64,000 nucleotides of DNA from Rhinopomastus cyanomelas (taxonomy: Eukaryota > Chordata > Aves > Bucerotiformes > Rhinopomastidae), in the NCBI GenBank assembly GCA_013400115.1, contig VXBP01005057.1:67117-131116 (forward strand), written 5' to 3'. A program made the position numbers and the translations under genes. This document shows positions 49,373-60,650 of the stretch, in pieces. Under the pieces are notes generated by a model, which was given only the letters and a program-made list of their open reading frames with translations, did no database searches and was not told where the DNA came from. How positions within the stretch are numbered: the first letter of the stretch is position 1; every line of letters begins with the position of its first letter.

Positions 49373-51922
49373 GATCTGTACATCTTAAAATTCTGGTAAT
49401 TTTCAAACTGCAACACTCTCAATTGCTTATGAAGTTTCATAGCAGTCTGCATTGAGAGTGTGCACTTCTCTGACACTTAATGTGAAAGAAAACATTTACA
49501 AGTTCTTTCCTACCAGTGATGGATTAATTCCACTGCTCTCTAAAATGAGTGTCTGTCTTCTGTATGTGCTAAATGTGTGCTTTTGTAAATGGTAATGCTA
49601 AGACTGAAAATGGGATTCTTCTGTCTCCAAGGAACTGCTCAAAGTTACAAAAATATATCCTTTCCTCTTCCTTTTTGATCTCTTATAGTCCATAAAATAA
49701 CGGATCAAGAAAAGAGAATACAAGAATCCTGATACCTTAACCTCTTTATAGTCAATGCAGGTTCTCAGAAGATAGAAGAAGTGTCCTAACTTCTATGGAC
49801 GAAGAATCAAATAGTGGGATAATGGCATGTTTTTATAAATCACAAATTTGTGCACTTGTAAAATCACTCACAGATAGATAAAAGATTAGAGACTAACTAT
49901 TGCTACATACTTAGTATTGTAGGTATCAAGGTGCTCAAATAAATGTATCCTGGAAGGACACTAGAAATTTGGACAAGCTTAATGTTAAAAGTAGTTATAT
50001 TTTGATTTCAGAGTTAGAACAAATTAACAGACGGATTAGAGTGGATGACTTAAAGCAGAAGTTGAATACCTGCCATTTTTTAAGCTCTAGTCTTTATTCT
50101 TAACCCCTGTTCACAAAGTATAGATACAATTTTGTCCTGGAGACACTATGAGAGTGAAAAACAGTAACAGGTGTGTATCACTTGATTATCAGCTGGACAA
50201 AAAACACTCAGCTACTACTTCGCCATCCATTTCACTGACAAGCCTCAGGAAACTGAACTTTAAAAAAAGCTGTTTTAACGGCTGGTATTGAAATTTAAAG
50301 CCAGTCATATCCTGTTCTGTCTAATTTGGCTTTACAGTACCACAAATTTTATCGTAAATCATAGATTTAGGACACGGGCATAACTTCAATCACATAAATC
50401 TGTACTCTTTAGGCATTAAACTCATTCTCTGCTGCTCCATGCATACCTACAGTATGGCACTGCTGGTTCTTGCAAACAACACAGGGATGTTGGGTTCTGC
50501 AGTCCCCTTTAATGTAATCAGGAAGTTTCACAATTTTCTTGGAAAGGTGGTTCAAGTGATTATCCAGGAAACTAACTTCATGGGTCCATTAATCTTGAGT
50601 GTCCTGAGTTGTGTAGTGCTGAGGGTGTCCTCAGGACCTATCTGTTCCTTGGGCACTGGATTCTTTTCTATGGATGTATCTATTTAGCTCTTTTATTATC
50701 AACAAAGATGGCTCAGGAGTACCACTTCTTCCTCTGTCCTGACCTGATATCACTAGCAGTGGTGCTTTGTACCAACCACTAATAAGAAGTGATGTCTTTG
50801 AAAGGGCTGTCTCAACTTACTGAAAAACTTCAATCTTTAAAGACACATCATAAAGTAATTTTTTAGGGAAAAAAAACCTCCACCAAACCATACTTTTTTC
50901 TCTTTTTTCTTATAGCCTTGTTTTGTTTTCTCAATACCTTACTCTTTTTGCCCCATTTCTTTCCTATTAATACATATCTATATAGATTTTCCTGCTAATA
51001 TAGTAGCAAGTAGATGGACATCAGTTTCTGGTTACTTCATATTTGACTTTGTTGCTTGTTTTCTTCATACTTTATTGCTAGGTGATACTTCATCTAATAC
51101 AATATGAATGTTTGCAAGAAAAAGAAAACTATAACTTTATCAATTTCTAATGGGAATTTTTGTTGCTTTTTAAAAGTGATTTTAACAGAGTTCAGATAGC
51201 TTCACTGAGATGGAGGATAAGGTGCAGGGCAGTGTTATTCTCAAATAGCATGGGTAACTCCTATGGATAACATTTTTTTAAAAGTAATTTTTGTTATTTG
51301 TGTTGGCATGGGCACTGGAGCAAGGAATAATACAGGGTTCCCTGTCTGTCCAGCTGTCAGAAAGAAATTCTCCTGTCACCAAAGCCCTGACTTGGACTGC
51401 TTCAATCCACAGGCTTTTTTGCAACAACACACAGTACCTATGTTGTTGCACAAAACTGCTGGTAGGGGGATCCAGGCAGCTCCTTAGTACCCTAATTCCA
51501 GTGTACAATGTTGCTCTTGGCTCTTCTGGTTTAGTGTAAGCTAATAAACATGACTGCATTATCAATAATATACTCATTAATAAACAGATTTCTTAAATAC
51601 TTACAGCTTTTTAACCTTCAGAATAAATATTTTTACAGAAACTTAAAAATAATTCACAAATTATGAAATACTGGACTTGACACTAAATGTAAAATTGTCT
51701 TATCATTACAAGTCTGCTCATTTTGCTACAACCTCCAGAAAAAAAATTTCATCCAATAAGCACTAAAATGTATGGTTAGACCTCCCATAATATCAACAGT
51801 CATTTCACAGAGCTTGATAAAATACCAGCCAAACATCAGAAACAGTTTGGTGCTCCATGTTTTTACTAATCCCCCATATATACTTCTGCCTTTCCATCTT
51901 AAGATGCCTGAAATTTTCTTTT
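49373..51922. other. MYT1L intron 3, unique sequence
   Basis: Nothing recognisable apart from AT-rich unique DNA. First part of a CR1-free block that runs to 56462. Confidence 0.55.
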
Positions 51923-51990
51923 TGTTTACAAGTGAGGAAACAGAGGCTTAGAGACATGAAATGTCTTGCCCATCATCTGAGAATTTACCT
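51923..51990 (+). mobile_element. MIR-like SINE fragment (short)
   Basis: TTTACAAGTGAGGAAACAGA followed by GGCTTAGAGACATGAAATGT and CTTGCCC matches the MIR core 'gaggaaactgaggcttagagag ... cttgccc'. Shorter and more worn than the copy at 6204. Confidence 0.65.
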
Positions 51991-54900
51991 TGGGAATCCT
52001 CTTTTCCATTACAAAAAGAACAAATTATTCAGGCTCAAATGGTTCTCAGCAAAACTACCAAGCCAAGTAAATATATTTCCCACAGACAAAGGAAAAATGT
52101 GTACACCTACTTCCAGGACCTTGTTGGGGTAATCTCTCCTCTATTATTGGATGTTCTGCTCTTTTTTTTTCCCCCCTCTAAATTTTATTTCCCAAACTTT
52201 CTGCTTGATCTTAATGTATTTTGCAGCTGACAGCAACATCTCCAGACAGATCCTTCCACAGAAGTCACTGTGGCTGTAAGTGCACTGCTACATGAGAAAT
52301 ATGCCCTGCCCCTGCCATTTTGAGAGAAAAGGAGCGGATCATCCAATCCCTAATGAGTCTAAGATTCTATGACTTCAGCAACTTTCAAGCCTGGGGACCC
52401 ACCACAGAAAGCACATCCCAAATCTGCTGTTTGCTGTTACCCACAGTTGGGTCAGCACTCCCCATGCTCCTGATTTTATTTTACTTTTCCCTTTCATTAG
52501 GCTAGTCCTCCTGCAGCTTGCTGCCGCTGAAATAGCTATTCCCAATCCAGATGGTGGTAGGAGGAATAGAACTGTGGTTCCTTTGTGTAGTCACCTCTAA
52601 ACAACAGCCACTAGCATGCAGAACTTCATGCCAATTCCTGGCACATATTTGGTTGACATTTCAGACCCAACTTTGCACCTTTCTAATCATTAATCAACAA
52701 TCAGACAAAGGATATATTGCTGAATACAGACACCAGTCAATATGGACCTGTAACACATTATGGATTCTCTGTCAGCACATTTATTTATTGTTTGCAGTGT
52801 TCCGTTTAAAAATCACTGTGCTTTTTTACTTTATTTAGTCACTTACTTTCTTATTCTTCTTTAGCTGGATTTGACAAAACATCTAAGCTCCATTTTTTAA
52901 CATTTTTACAAATCCTGAAAGGTGGATTACTTTATGTAAAATAAATTACTAATAATGATTCTTGGTATTTACCACAAATAACCAACATCTTTAAGCAATG
53001 TATCATTAAATGAAATAAATTTAAATTGCCTCAGCAGTGAGAGCATATGGTTTTTTCCTCAGGTAGATATCCACAGAATCATTTTATCATTATTTTGCGT
53101 TATGTTAAAGGTTGATTTTCATCTTAGAGACAAACAAACATACATTGGTCTATAATTCAGTGGAATTTTTCACAGTATCATAAAGCAAACAACAATAAGG
53201 ACCTCACTGTTCTGTAGTTAGTCGTTAACACAGAAGCATTGATGGACCTTGGGTTCTGCATACTATGCAATCAAGCTCTGCTATCAAAATAATGTTAAAA
53301 TATGTATGTTCTGGCTTCTGATTTATAGTATCATTGACAAATAGTAAAAAGGACAGGCATGCCATAAAGTTTATGGATGGAGTGATGGCATGTACAATGA
53401 TGCCTCATAAAGAATAAAAGAGGAGAAGTTATTTATTCTTGTGGATTTGAGAACTAAAATACAGATAGACTGGCTGCGTGCACAGAATTTTTAATAAATA
53501 TCCCACAGTGCACCCTGTTGTACAGCCGCCATACATTAATTAGAGCATTCAGCAGACACTGCAATGTGTTACACTCACCCAAGTGAATCTTCATTTTTCA
53601 CATGTAGGGCCTTACTAATTAAAATCAGCTTTGCAATTAAATGTGGAAAATTGTGTTAAACTTTCAAGCATGGTTTAGAAAAAAAAGTATTTATTTTTAG
53701 AGGGTTTTATTTTGATGCAAATGAATTCTCCATCAAAGTGAGACCAGCAAAAGGGAGGTATGAGGATTTCTCTTTTTTTGTATTATAGATGCTCCTCTCA
53801 GTTGCAAGTTGCAATGCTCCACTATCTCTCTGCCAGAACCTGGCCCTGTTCCAATGCTTTTAGTGAGTGCTATCTGTCAAGGCATGAATAATACAGCCCC
53901 TAGGCTGTTGGCAGAATCCAAATGAGGCATACATCAGGAAGCAAGCACTCGACTTTAGCTCCAGAACATGCTCCTGTGAAGACAGGCAATTATTCACCCA
54001 CGGCTGCAGCCATGGCAATCAAACTGGTGGGTGAAAAGGTATATGAAATGAAAAAAAAATTGAATAAGAAATACGGCACAACAAGCCACAGAAATTCAAT
54101 AATTTTCTAATAAGAAAAGTTTGAGTCTTTTAATTTCAAAGTCTGAGAGCCTGAATTATTTCACTCACTCCATTCTAAAATATAGATGGATAAACTACAG
54201 CGTATAATGCCAAAGCAATGCAAGGGTATGTAGAGCTTTTACTAAGCAAAACAGCAATGCTGTTAATTTATAAATGGTATTTATAAATTCAAATAAATCT
54301 GTTGTATTAAATGATAGATCTATGGTTAAAAATTGAAATACAGTAAAAACTATCTATCTATTAAAGCAACAAAGACCTGGTGATAACAAGAGATTTGATG
54401 GAAAACTAAAAATTAAAAAGCAATATATTTTATAAGTTTAGGGACAATTCATGCACTACAGACCCAAACATTATTTCATGATTCCTCTTCATTTTTGAAT
54501 CTCACTTCTTTTTGTAAGACATTGTACTGTTGATTAATGAAAATAAATCTCCCACAAGTCCAAGAAAAGGCATGCAGAATATCTTGGTACATTAAGTTTA
54601 AGTTGGTTTACTGAATCTGAATTCTTATTTTCAGCAGTGAAATGGAAATTCATCATAAAGTGAGATATCAGTTAGTATTTCTATTTTAGTTTTTTATTGT
54701 TTGGCCTTAATAATTCATCCTTTACTGAAATTTGTGGCATATTGTTTCAAACAAAGATTGGTTTTGCTGTAATTTCTGTATCTGCATTAAGGTATGCATT
54801 GACATATGCATTAAAAGAATCCTATATTAATATACAAATTGCAGGACTACCAGCTTAAGATCACTTTTAGGGATCTTACTTGTTAAAGTACATTTCATAC

Positions 54901-56462
54901 TAATGCATGTGATATTTAGCAAGTGATTAATCCATTGCAGAATCTAACTGCCTTTATTGAGAAAAAACAAAGAACAATTTAAAAATATTTTTAAAGTTAA
55001 GTAAACTGGAACTGCCATGAACAAACACTCAGATCTGAGTTTTTCTTCAAACACTTGAGATGACGGACATCCTGAAAACACAGTTTTGGGAACACTCTCC
55101 AGTGTGGTTTGAATAACTTAAATAGACTGTCCACAGCTAAAATTATTCAAGCATCTGGGAGAAGTTCATTGTTCAAAATCAATCAATCAATCAACAACTC
55201 TGAACGGATAAGAGTACTGTTGATTATTATGCTGCTAGACACCAAGTATCTGAAGAACTACCACGTGAATAAAATAAACAATCAAGAGTATGTCCTAGGG
55301 AAAAGCTCTGCCTTTTACTTATAAGATTTGATCAATTTTCATGTCTCCACCACTACCTGAATGTGCCTATGTCTTATATTTTAGTTTTGGTTTTAGATCT
55401 TTCCCAACCTTGGCTTCTCTTTTTACTTTTGAGGATATGATACTGCCAAGATACATGCATTTATTTGGTTGCACGAATGGATCAGTTGATCTCAGATGCA
55501 TGCAAAAATAAAAACAAGATAATAAAGTCCTATCTGTGTAAACTCTCTAGCACCTAGGCCCTCTCAAAACAGAAATGTTTGAGAGTCTTTCCCACCCAAA
55601 TAGAAAAACAGAAAAATAGAAGAAAATAAATTTATTCATATCTTTCCAAAAAACTTAAATTTAGTAGGTATTACTTAGACTATTGTTCTTTTAGAAAATA
55701 GATACATATGTTGCAAAGTTAACAGAGAATTTTGTATTTTTATAAGAAATATATTAGTTAAATATATTTTGATTAGTAGATTGGCAATCAGGCTGATGCA
55801 AAAATATTAAAAACCCAGAAATTCTTCAGCCAGTACAAAAAAAAATTGATATATTTCCAATTTTTATTCTTTGCGCATCTGCCCAAATTTTCATTCAATT
55901 AACAGCTCCGAGATTCAGTCTGTTCATGTACTGACATACCAGAATCATATCAAGAAAGAAAAATAGGGAATTAACATCTCAAAACTGCATGAACTCTTTC
56001 CAAACCTCACATATATTCCTCTCCCCCCACCCAAAGGGTGTTTTTACACAAACACAGACACATGCATTAAAGTTAGAGCAGTTCACAAGTCAGATTTCTT
56101 TTAAGTTAAGGAGTTCTTCCTGTATGTCTCAAGGCTGCTATTTTTGAAATCCGCACACAAATACCATGAAGTGTAATGAAATGTATGTAGGTACAATCTT
56201 GTAACTAGAAAGGACAAGTCATTTAACAGCTGATTATAATCAAGTCACTTAACTGCTGACTGCATGTCAAATTTCTGAGGGAAAATAAGTATTTTATGCC
56301 ATTCATTAACTACTAATGATGCTTGCATTTACATGAAGAAAAAGGAGAGAAGAGAACAATAAGATGTCACCAGCAAATTTAAGAATTATTTGAGAAAAAA
56401 AATTTTGGTTACTTTTCCTAAATGAGTATTCAAATTTAACCAAATACTTCAAAAACTTGGTC
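51991..56462. other. MYT1L intron 3, CR1-free unique sequence
   Basis: About 4.5 kb without any recognisable repeat. Contains the TAATTA-rich candidate regulatory stretch at 53461-53660 and a short (AATC) tetranucleotide run at 55177-55194. Confidence 0.55.
55177..55194. repeat. (AATC)n tetranucleotide run
   Basis: AATC repeated about four and a half times. Confidence 0.8.
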
Positions 56463-56545
56463 TAAGTGATCCTGCTGTGGCAGGGGCATTGGACTAGATG
56501 ATCTTTTGAGGTCCCTTCCAATCCCTAATGTTCTGTGATTCCGTA
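56463..56545 (+). mobile_element. CR1 3'-terminal stub
   Basis: Plus-strand CR1 end: AAGTGATCCTGCTGTGGCAG, GGGCATTGGACTAGATGATC, TTTTGAGGTCCCTTCCAATC, CCTAATGTTCTGTGATTCCG. Same family as the minus-strand stub at 157-240 (the shared 'gatcctgctgtggcaggg' motif), in the opposite orientation. Confidence 0.9.
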
Positions 56546-57744
56546 AAAAACTTTAGTCCATTTATGACTGAAAAAAAGATCAGGAAAGAAATATGAACGT
56601 TATTAATAGATGTTTTATATTGTTTGAGTTTAATTCCAAGGCATTTTAATGTTAAGCATATATCTTTTCTTGCTCTGATTTTGAAATTATTTTCTGGACT
56701 TGTACTTAAGTTTCATTCACTGATTAAAACTAAAAGCATATGATTGGACTGAGTGGACTGACACATCTTTGTTTGGTATCTTTTCCTGTTTCAAAAAAGT
56801 GCCTTATACATATTAAATTACAATTTAATTAATAGAAATGAAAGAGTTATCAGATTTGTTATGACACCTGTGTTCTTATAAACACCACAAGGGCTTTAAA
56901 ACCTGTAAAAGTAAATATTGCAAAAAATCTTAACATTTTCAGGAGAATTTAAGACTGGTTTAACACCTCCATCTATTTAAATAGTCATCTATTTCATTTC
57001 CTGCAACTGCTGTACAAAACACATCAAAGGAAATGCACAACACATGAGGAAAATTGACCTATTATAGAGCTGTTAAATTTTTAAAATATTGCACAAGAAA
57101 TTAATGCACAAATGATTTCAGGAAGGAATGATTTTTATACAGATGAGCAATGTTATTGAACATTGACATTGTAAATAGAATTATAAAGATTGAGCTCTAA
57201 ATTATTTTGAAGCACATGAAATATGCGTAACATACACTACCTTGATATATTATTATCACTAAATTGCTAAAAACATTTTCTTAAGGGAGAAATCTCCACT
57301 TATCATTGTTTAGAAACAAATAAAGCCATTTATAACTATAACATATTTGAACCCTGAAATCTTATTATCACTGTTTTATTTTTTAATCCAACCCGATCAT
57401 CAAGCTTAAATTGTTCAGCAGCCTGTTTTCATTCAGTTATGAAATACATTAAATAACAGAAATCATGGGCACCAACGCGTCAGTAGGGTCAGATTTAATT
57501 TGCAACACATGAGCAAGAGAATTGTATGCAAAAATCAAGAGAAGATTGACAAAGAGAATAACTTTCCTCAGTAAAAATATGTGGTAGCTTTTTTGTGGCA
57601 TTCAGAAAGGAAAATAAAATAAATCTGAATGGCTTTTAGAATGTCTAATTTCTAATTGTTATCATTGTTTCAGTTATCAAGGTCAAGGCAGCTCACTTGT
57701 TTACCAAGTCTCTTCAACTAATTATGAAACATTATAGATATTAC
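56546..57744. other. MYT1L intron 3 near the zinc-finger exon
   Basis: Unique sequence without repeats. AT-rich with long unbroken non-coding text that could include conserved elements; none can be defined by eye. Confidence 0.5.
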
Positions 57745-57807
57745 CTTCTGTGCCTTGCATATTTGCCACTAACATGACCACTGCCATCACAGCCGGGCGT
57801 GGGACAG
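57745..57807 (-). CDS. MYT1L: MYT1L coding exon 3 (core of zinc finger 1)
   Basis: A 63-nt exon between acceptor TTTTGCAG and donor GTAATATC, entered with one base completing Ser30 and leaving with two bases of Ser51. It encodes CPTPGCDGSGHVSGKYARHR (residues 31-50): the first MYT1-type CCHHC finger, with ligands Cys31, Cys36, His41 and His49. The fifth ligand, Cys55, comes from the next exon 32.8 kb away. The spacing C-X4-C-X4-H-X7-H-X5-C is the family pattern. In MYT1-family proteins these fingers bind AAAGTTT-like DNA motifs (family knowledge); the first finger is separated from the later finger clusters by the acidic region. Confidence 0.95.
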
Positions 57808-58104
57808 CTGCAAAATACAGAGAATTAATTACAGAGGTGCTGGTGTGCTGCAGAAAGATTATACTAAAAGCAGGCAGTAGGTATTACAGCGATGGAGGGC
57901 AACAAAGACAGAAACAGAAATCAAATAACTGAAGGGAAAAAAAGGAGTGGATGCTTTTTATTAGCAAGTCTTGAGGGAATTAATTTCATCAGTGCAGCAG
58001 GGCATGAGCAAACCACCAATGAACTTGAAAGTGCATTATACCCATTAAAGGCATGAATTTTCTAAATTGCTAATGGGGATGCATTTTACACTCAGAGCAC
58101 TAAC
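57808..58104 (-). other. MYT1L intron 2 (297 bp)
   Basis: Short intron between the microexon and ZnF1 exon, GT TAGT to TTTTGCAG. No repeat is inserted in it. Confidence 0.85.
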
Positions 58105-58138
58105 CTGAACAGCTCTTGTATGGCTGGTTCCACGGGAA
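58105..58138 (-). CDS. MYT1L: MYT1L coding exon 2 (34-nt microexon)
   Basis: A 34-nt exon between an acceptor CTCTGCAG and donor GTTAGT. It supplies two bases of codon 19, then PVEPAIQELF (residues 20-29), then two bases of the serine codon 30. The peptide VPVEPAIQELF precedes the first zinc finger in known MYT1L proteins, which identifies it although it is far too short for ORF calling. Its length is not a multiple of three, so skipping it would shift the frame into the zinc-finger exon. The upstream intron is 182 bp and the downstream one 297 bp, so it sits in a tight cluster with exons 1 and 3. Confidence 0.9.
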
Positions 58139-58320
58139 CTGCAGAGAGATGGAAAATATATAAAAATTTATCATCTATTACAAGTACCCTTCTTCTACAG
58201 AAAATTACCAAAAAGGTTGTGTTAAAGCAGGGGTCAGAATGAATCGTGCAAAGAGATTCTGGAGGATGAAGGTCACCCTGAGCAGGGGCCTTGAGTGATT
58301 TACTGAGGCAAGAGACATAC
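58139..58320 (-). other. MYT1L intron 1 of the coding set (182 bp)
   Basis: Short intron between the start-codon exon and the 34-nt microexon, GTATGT to CTCTGCAG. No repeat inserted. Confidence 0.85.
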
Positions 58321-58375
58321 CTCTAACACCTTTGGAGCGTGTGCGATGGCGCTTCTCGTCTGCATCCACCTCCAT
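58321..58375 (-). CDS. MYT1L: MYT1L coding exon 1 (start codon exon)
   Basis: Reads MEVDADEKRHRTRSKGVR (residues 1-18) plus the first base of codon 19, then donor GT ATG at 58320. This is the basic N-terminus of MYT1L; the mammalian start as I remember it differs at only one or two positions. The ATG (58375-58373) follows directly after a CAG at 58378-58376 preceded by a CTAAT branch-point-like sequence and pyrimidines, so the exon probably begins at the ATG itself and the whole 5' UTR lies in upstream exons. An open frame does continue upstream of the ATG for about 33 codons with two more ATGs, but that stretch does not resemble MYT1L and is read as intron. The phase-1 donor fits the next exon exactly. 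Confidence 0.9.
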
Positions 58376-58440
58376 CTGGGAATAGATTAGCAGGCAGTCA
58401 ATGTTCTTATCCTGCATGCACAGACTATCAATGCACAGAC
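58376..58440 (-). promoter_or_regulatory. 3' splice site of the start-codon exon with RBFOX-type motif
   Basis: On the minus strand: TGTGCATGCAGG, then the branch-like TGCTAAT and TATTCCCAG before ATG. TGCATGCA (58413-58420) contains the RBFOX consensus UGCAUG about 40 nt upstream of the splice site. A 12-bp direct repeat (ATGCACAGACTA/ATGCACAGACTG on the plus strand) overlaps it. Confidence 0.4.
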
Positions 58441-59842
58441 TGATACAGTCTCTCATACAATTTATTGACACCATTTTAATTCCATTTTATCCTGTAAGGG
58501 GAAGTCCACCTTACAGGGGATGTTCAGGATCTTTATGTTTATTTAAAAACAGAAACTGCAGTAAATTCTGCTCTAATCAGTCCTTTTGCATGCCCTGATT
58601 TCATAGCAAACTGTGTGCAACTTAAGTGCTAGTTCCATCTTTCAAAGAGATCTTTCTGACATAAACCCCCGACTACTCCCACATATTTTGAAATAGAGAT
58701 TAGATTGATTCCTATACAATTTAAAACAAAAGTCAAAGGTTGCTTTCTAACCAAGCACTCTGCAGTGAAAAACAGGGAAAGGAGATAAAGAGTCATCCCT
58801 AGAACTTCAAAGACCTCATAGTATTTAATATGGTGTTACGAAATTTGCCAACATGTTTCATGATTTAGGTGTGCTTTCCAAGTCTCAGGAATGTGGTAAC
58901 TTGCTACATATGGCTAAATCTTCACCATTTTATAAACAGCATACTTATCCAATGTAGGTTTCTATGCAGTAATAAATGCACAAAAATCTTAAATATTTAT
59001 GAATCAGGGGTAGGGTTGCAGATTAGACTTCAGAAAGTATATTAATCATCAATCTATAGGAGTTATCACAGAGCCACATGGCTTCTTCTGATCTTGTAAG
59101 TACTGTTGTCACTAGACTTTCAAAGGTAAAGTGCACAGGCTAGCTAGTATTTATGGTTTTGTACAAGCAGATTGCACCAAACTATATTGAGAAACTGTGT
59201 CAGAGAAAATATGCAGTATCTATGTCACCGGATCCTTTGGACATGGAAGAATGGGATGGTGAGATGGTTCATGCATAGAGATGGTATTCTAAAGGTCAGG
59301 AAGCACAGAAGTCAACTGTGAGACTATAGCTCCTGCCCAAAATAATCAATCCTTGCTTTATAGCAGCTTCCTTGGACTTGTATCTTGTAAAGCCATCACA
59401 TATCTCATTCAAACACGTGGAAACAGCCCAAGTGACTTGCAGTTAACCCTTACATCACCTAGATTTCTTTGGTCACTACCTTTACACAAATGATCTGGGA
59501 AGTAAATAAGAAGGAAAAAATCAAGGGGTGTTTTTACAGACCTCCATCAACAAATTACATCAGGAGCAGCCAGCACAACAAAATTTGTGGGTGACAGATT
59601 CAGTAGAAAGAAAAACCCACTGTCATAAGAGTCTGTGCTACTCACGTTGTTCTGCTTCTTGGTAATCATTGTCTGGTTCAGATACTATGTTTTATTCCAC
59701 ACAAAAAGGATGACCTTCTAAAATAAACAGGTATTAAAGAAGCGAACACAGCACTAGCTTTTACTAGGGGATGCCTTCAGTCGTTTTCAAATGGGGACCT
59801 TTGCACCACTCTGAGTACGTTTAATTTCTAAACTAAGACACA
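58441..59842. other. Upstream intron of MYT1L, unique sequence
   Basis: Lies upstream of the start-codon exon in transcription. Noncoding 5' UTR exons could be here but cannot be recognised without transcript data. Confidence 0.5.
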
Positions 59843-60021
59843 TACAGGAGTATTAGGGAGGCTGAAATAGAGATAGATTAGTAGAATCGGGCTATGTAGT
59901 TTGGGCAACAGCCAAACAAAAGCCAGAATCAAGTGGCTCCAGCATCCTGCACCTCTCAGATGGAAGAGAGAAGCCTAAGTAGAAGGCGTGAGTGGAGTCA
60001 AGTGAAAGGCCATGGTAGAAG

Positions 60022-60418
60022 ATCAAGTCCAATGTAGGATTGCAATCAGAAAGCATGGCATTGTTAGATGTGGAAAGCATAGACCTTAGACCTTGGGAAA
60101 AGCAACTGGTGACCAGGATGTTGCAAAAACAGAATGTGGCTTACAGCAAAGATAGAACCAGGCAAGCAGAGTAGATACATTCTGAAATAAGCTATTGTAT
60201 AAATTTCTGTAAGGCATTGTGCAAATTGCCTGTAGTGAAAAAAATAGAAGTAACCAATCATGTAACTTCCAAATGAAGTAAGACACAAAAGATTGGTAGA
60301 CCACAGCTGGGGAAGAAGTTACATAACCCAGCCATTTTGTAAAATATATGTCTTATGCATAATGACGTCTGGTATCTGTGCATTATTCAGAATGTACCCA
60401 CTTCAGACATCATCGCGA
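60022..60418. mobile_element. Unidentified ~0.4-kb insert inside a CR1
   Basis: CR1 ORF1 text breaks after GGCCATGGTAGAAG and resumes at about GGCCCTTGCCTGCC; the DNA between is not CR1. It has LTR-like features in plus orientation: a CCAAT box (GTAACCAATCATG, 60250), an AT-rich TATA-like stretch (GTAAAATATATG, 60340) and a CREB-like TGACGTCT (60362). No terminal TG/CA with matching target duplication was found. A solo LTR is the leading guess; an unknown DNA element is possible. Confidence 0.45.
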
Positions 60419-60650
60419 CAGGCCCTTGCCTGCCTCGCCTCCTCAGGTGCCACTGAGACATAGATATGAGCCCCTACTGGAAGACAGCAAGTCCAATAAG
60501 GATACAGATGATAGGCAACCTACTCCGGAGGTCTTACCACAGTCACATAAATCAGACAGGTCTTCTAGTAATAGGACAACCTCTTTCGCAAAGGGTCCTA
60601 CTTATTGGAGACTCGCTCCTGAAGGGAACTGAGGGCCCAATATGCAGAGT

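Larger units (their letters stand above)
1..58375 (-). other. MYT1L: MYT1L gene, 5' coding portion (five exons, four introns)
   Basis: Five exons on the minus strand join in phase to encode the N-terminal 501 residues of MYT1L, a neuronal nuclear transcription factor that binds DNA through CCHHC zinc fingers and represses non-neuronal programmes (family knowledge). Introns are 182 bp, 297 bp, 32.8 kb and 22.0 kb. The transcript then continues past position 1, where the remaining zinc fingers and C-terminal coiled coil should lie; the human protein is about 1,185 residues, so about 42% of it is here. All splice sites are GT-AG. No coding frameshift or in-frame stop is present in the assembled exons, so the gene looks intact. 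The close relatives MYT1 and ST18 are less likely because the serine/glutamate-rich segment in the large exon matches MYT1L almost residue for residue as I remember it. Confidence 0.95.

Noticed and set aside
58376..58474. Upstream in-frame ATG extension of the MYT1L start exon
   Set aside because: The sequence does not resemble MYT1L and contains a good acceptor (TATTCCCAG) right before the conserved MEVD start.
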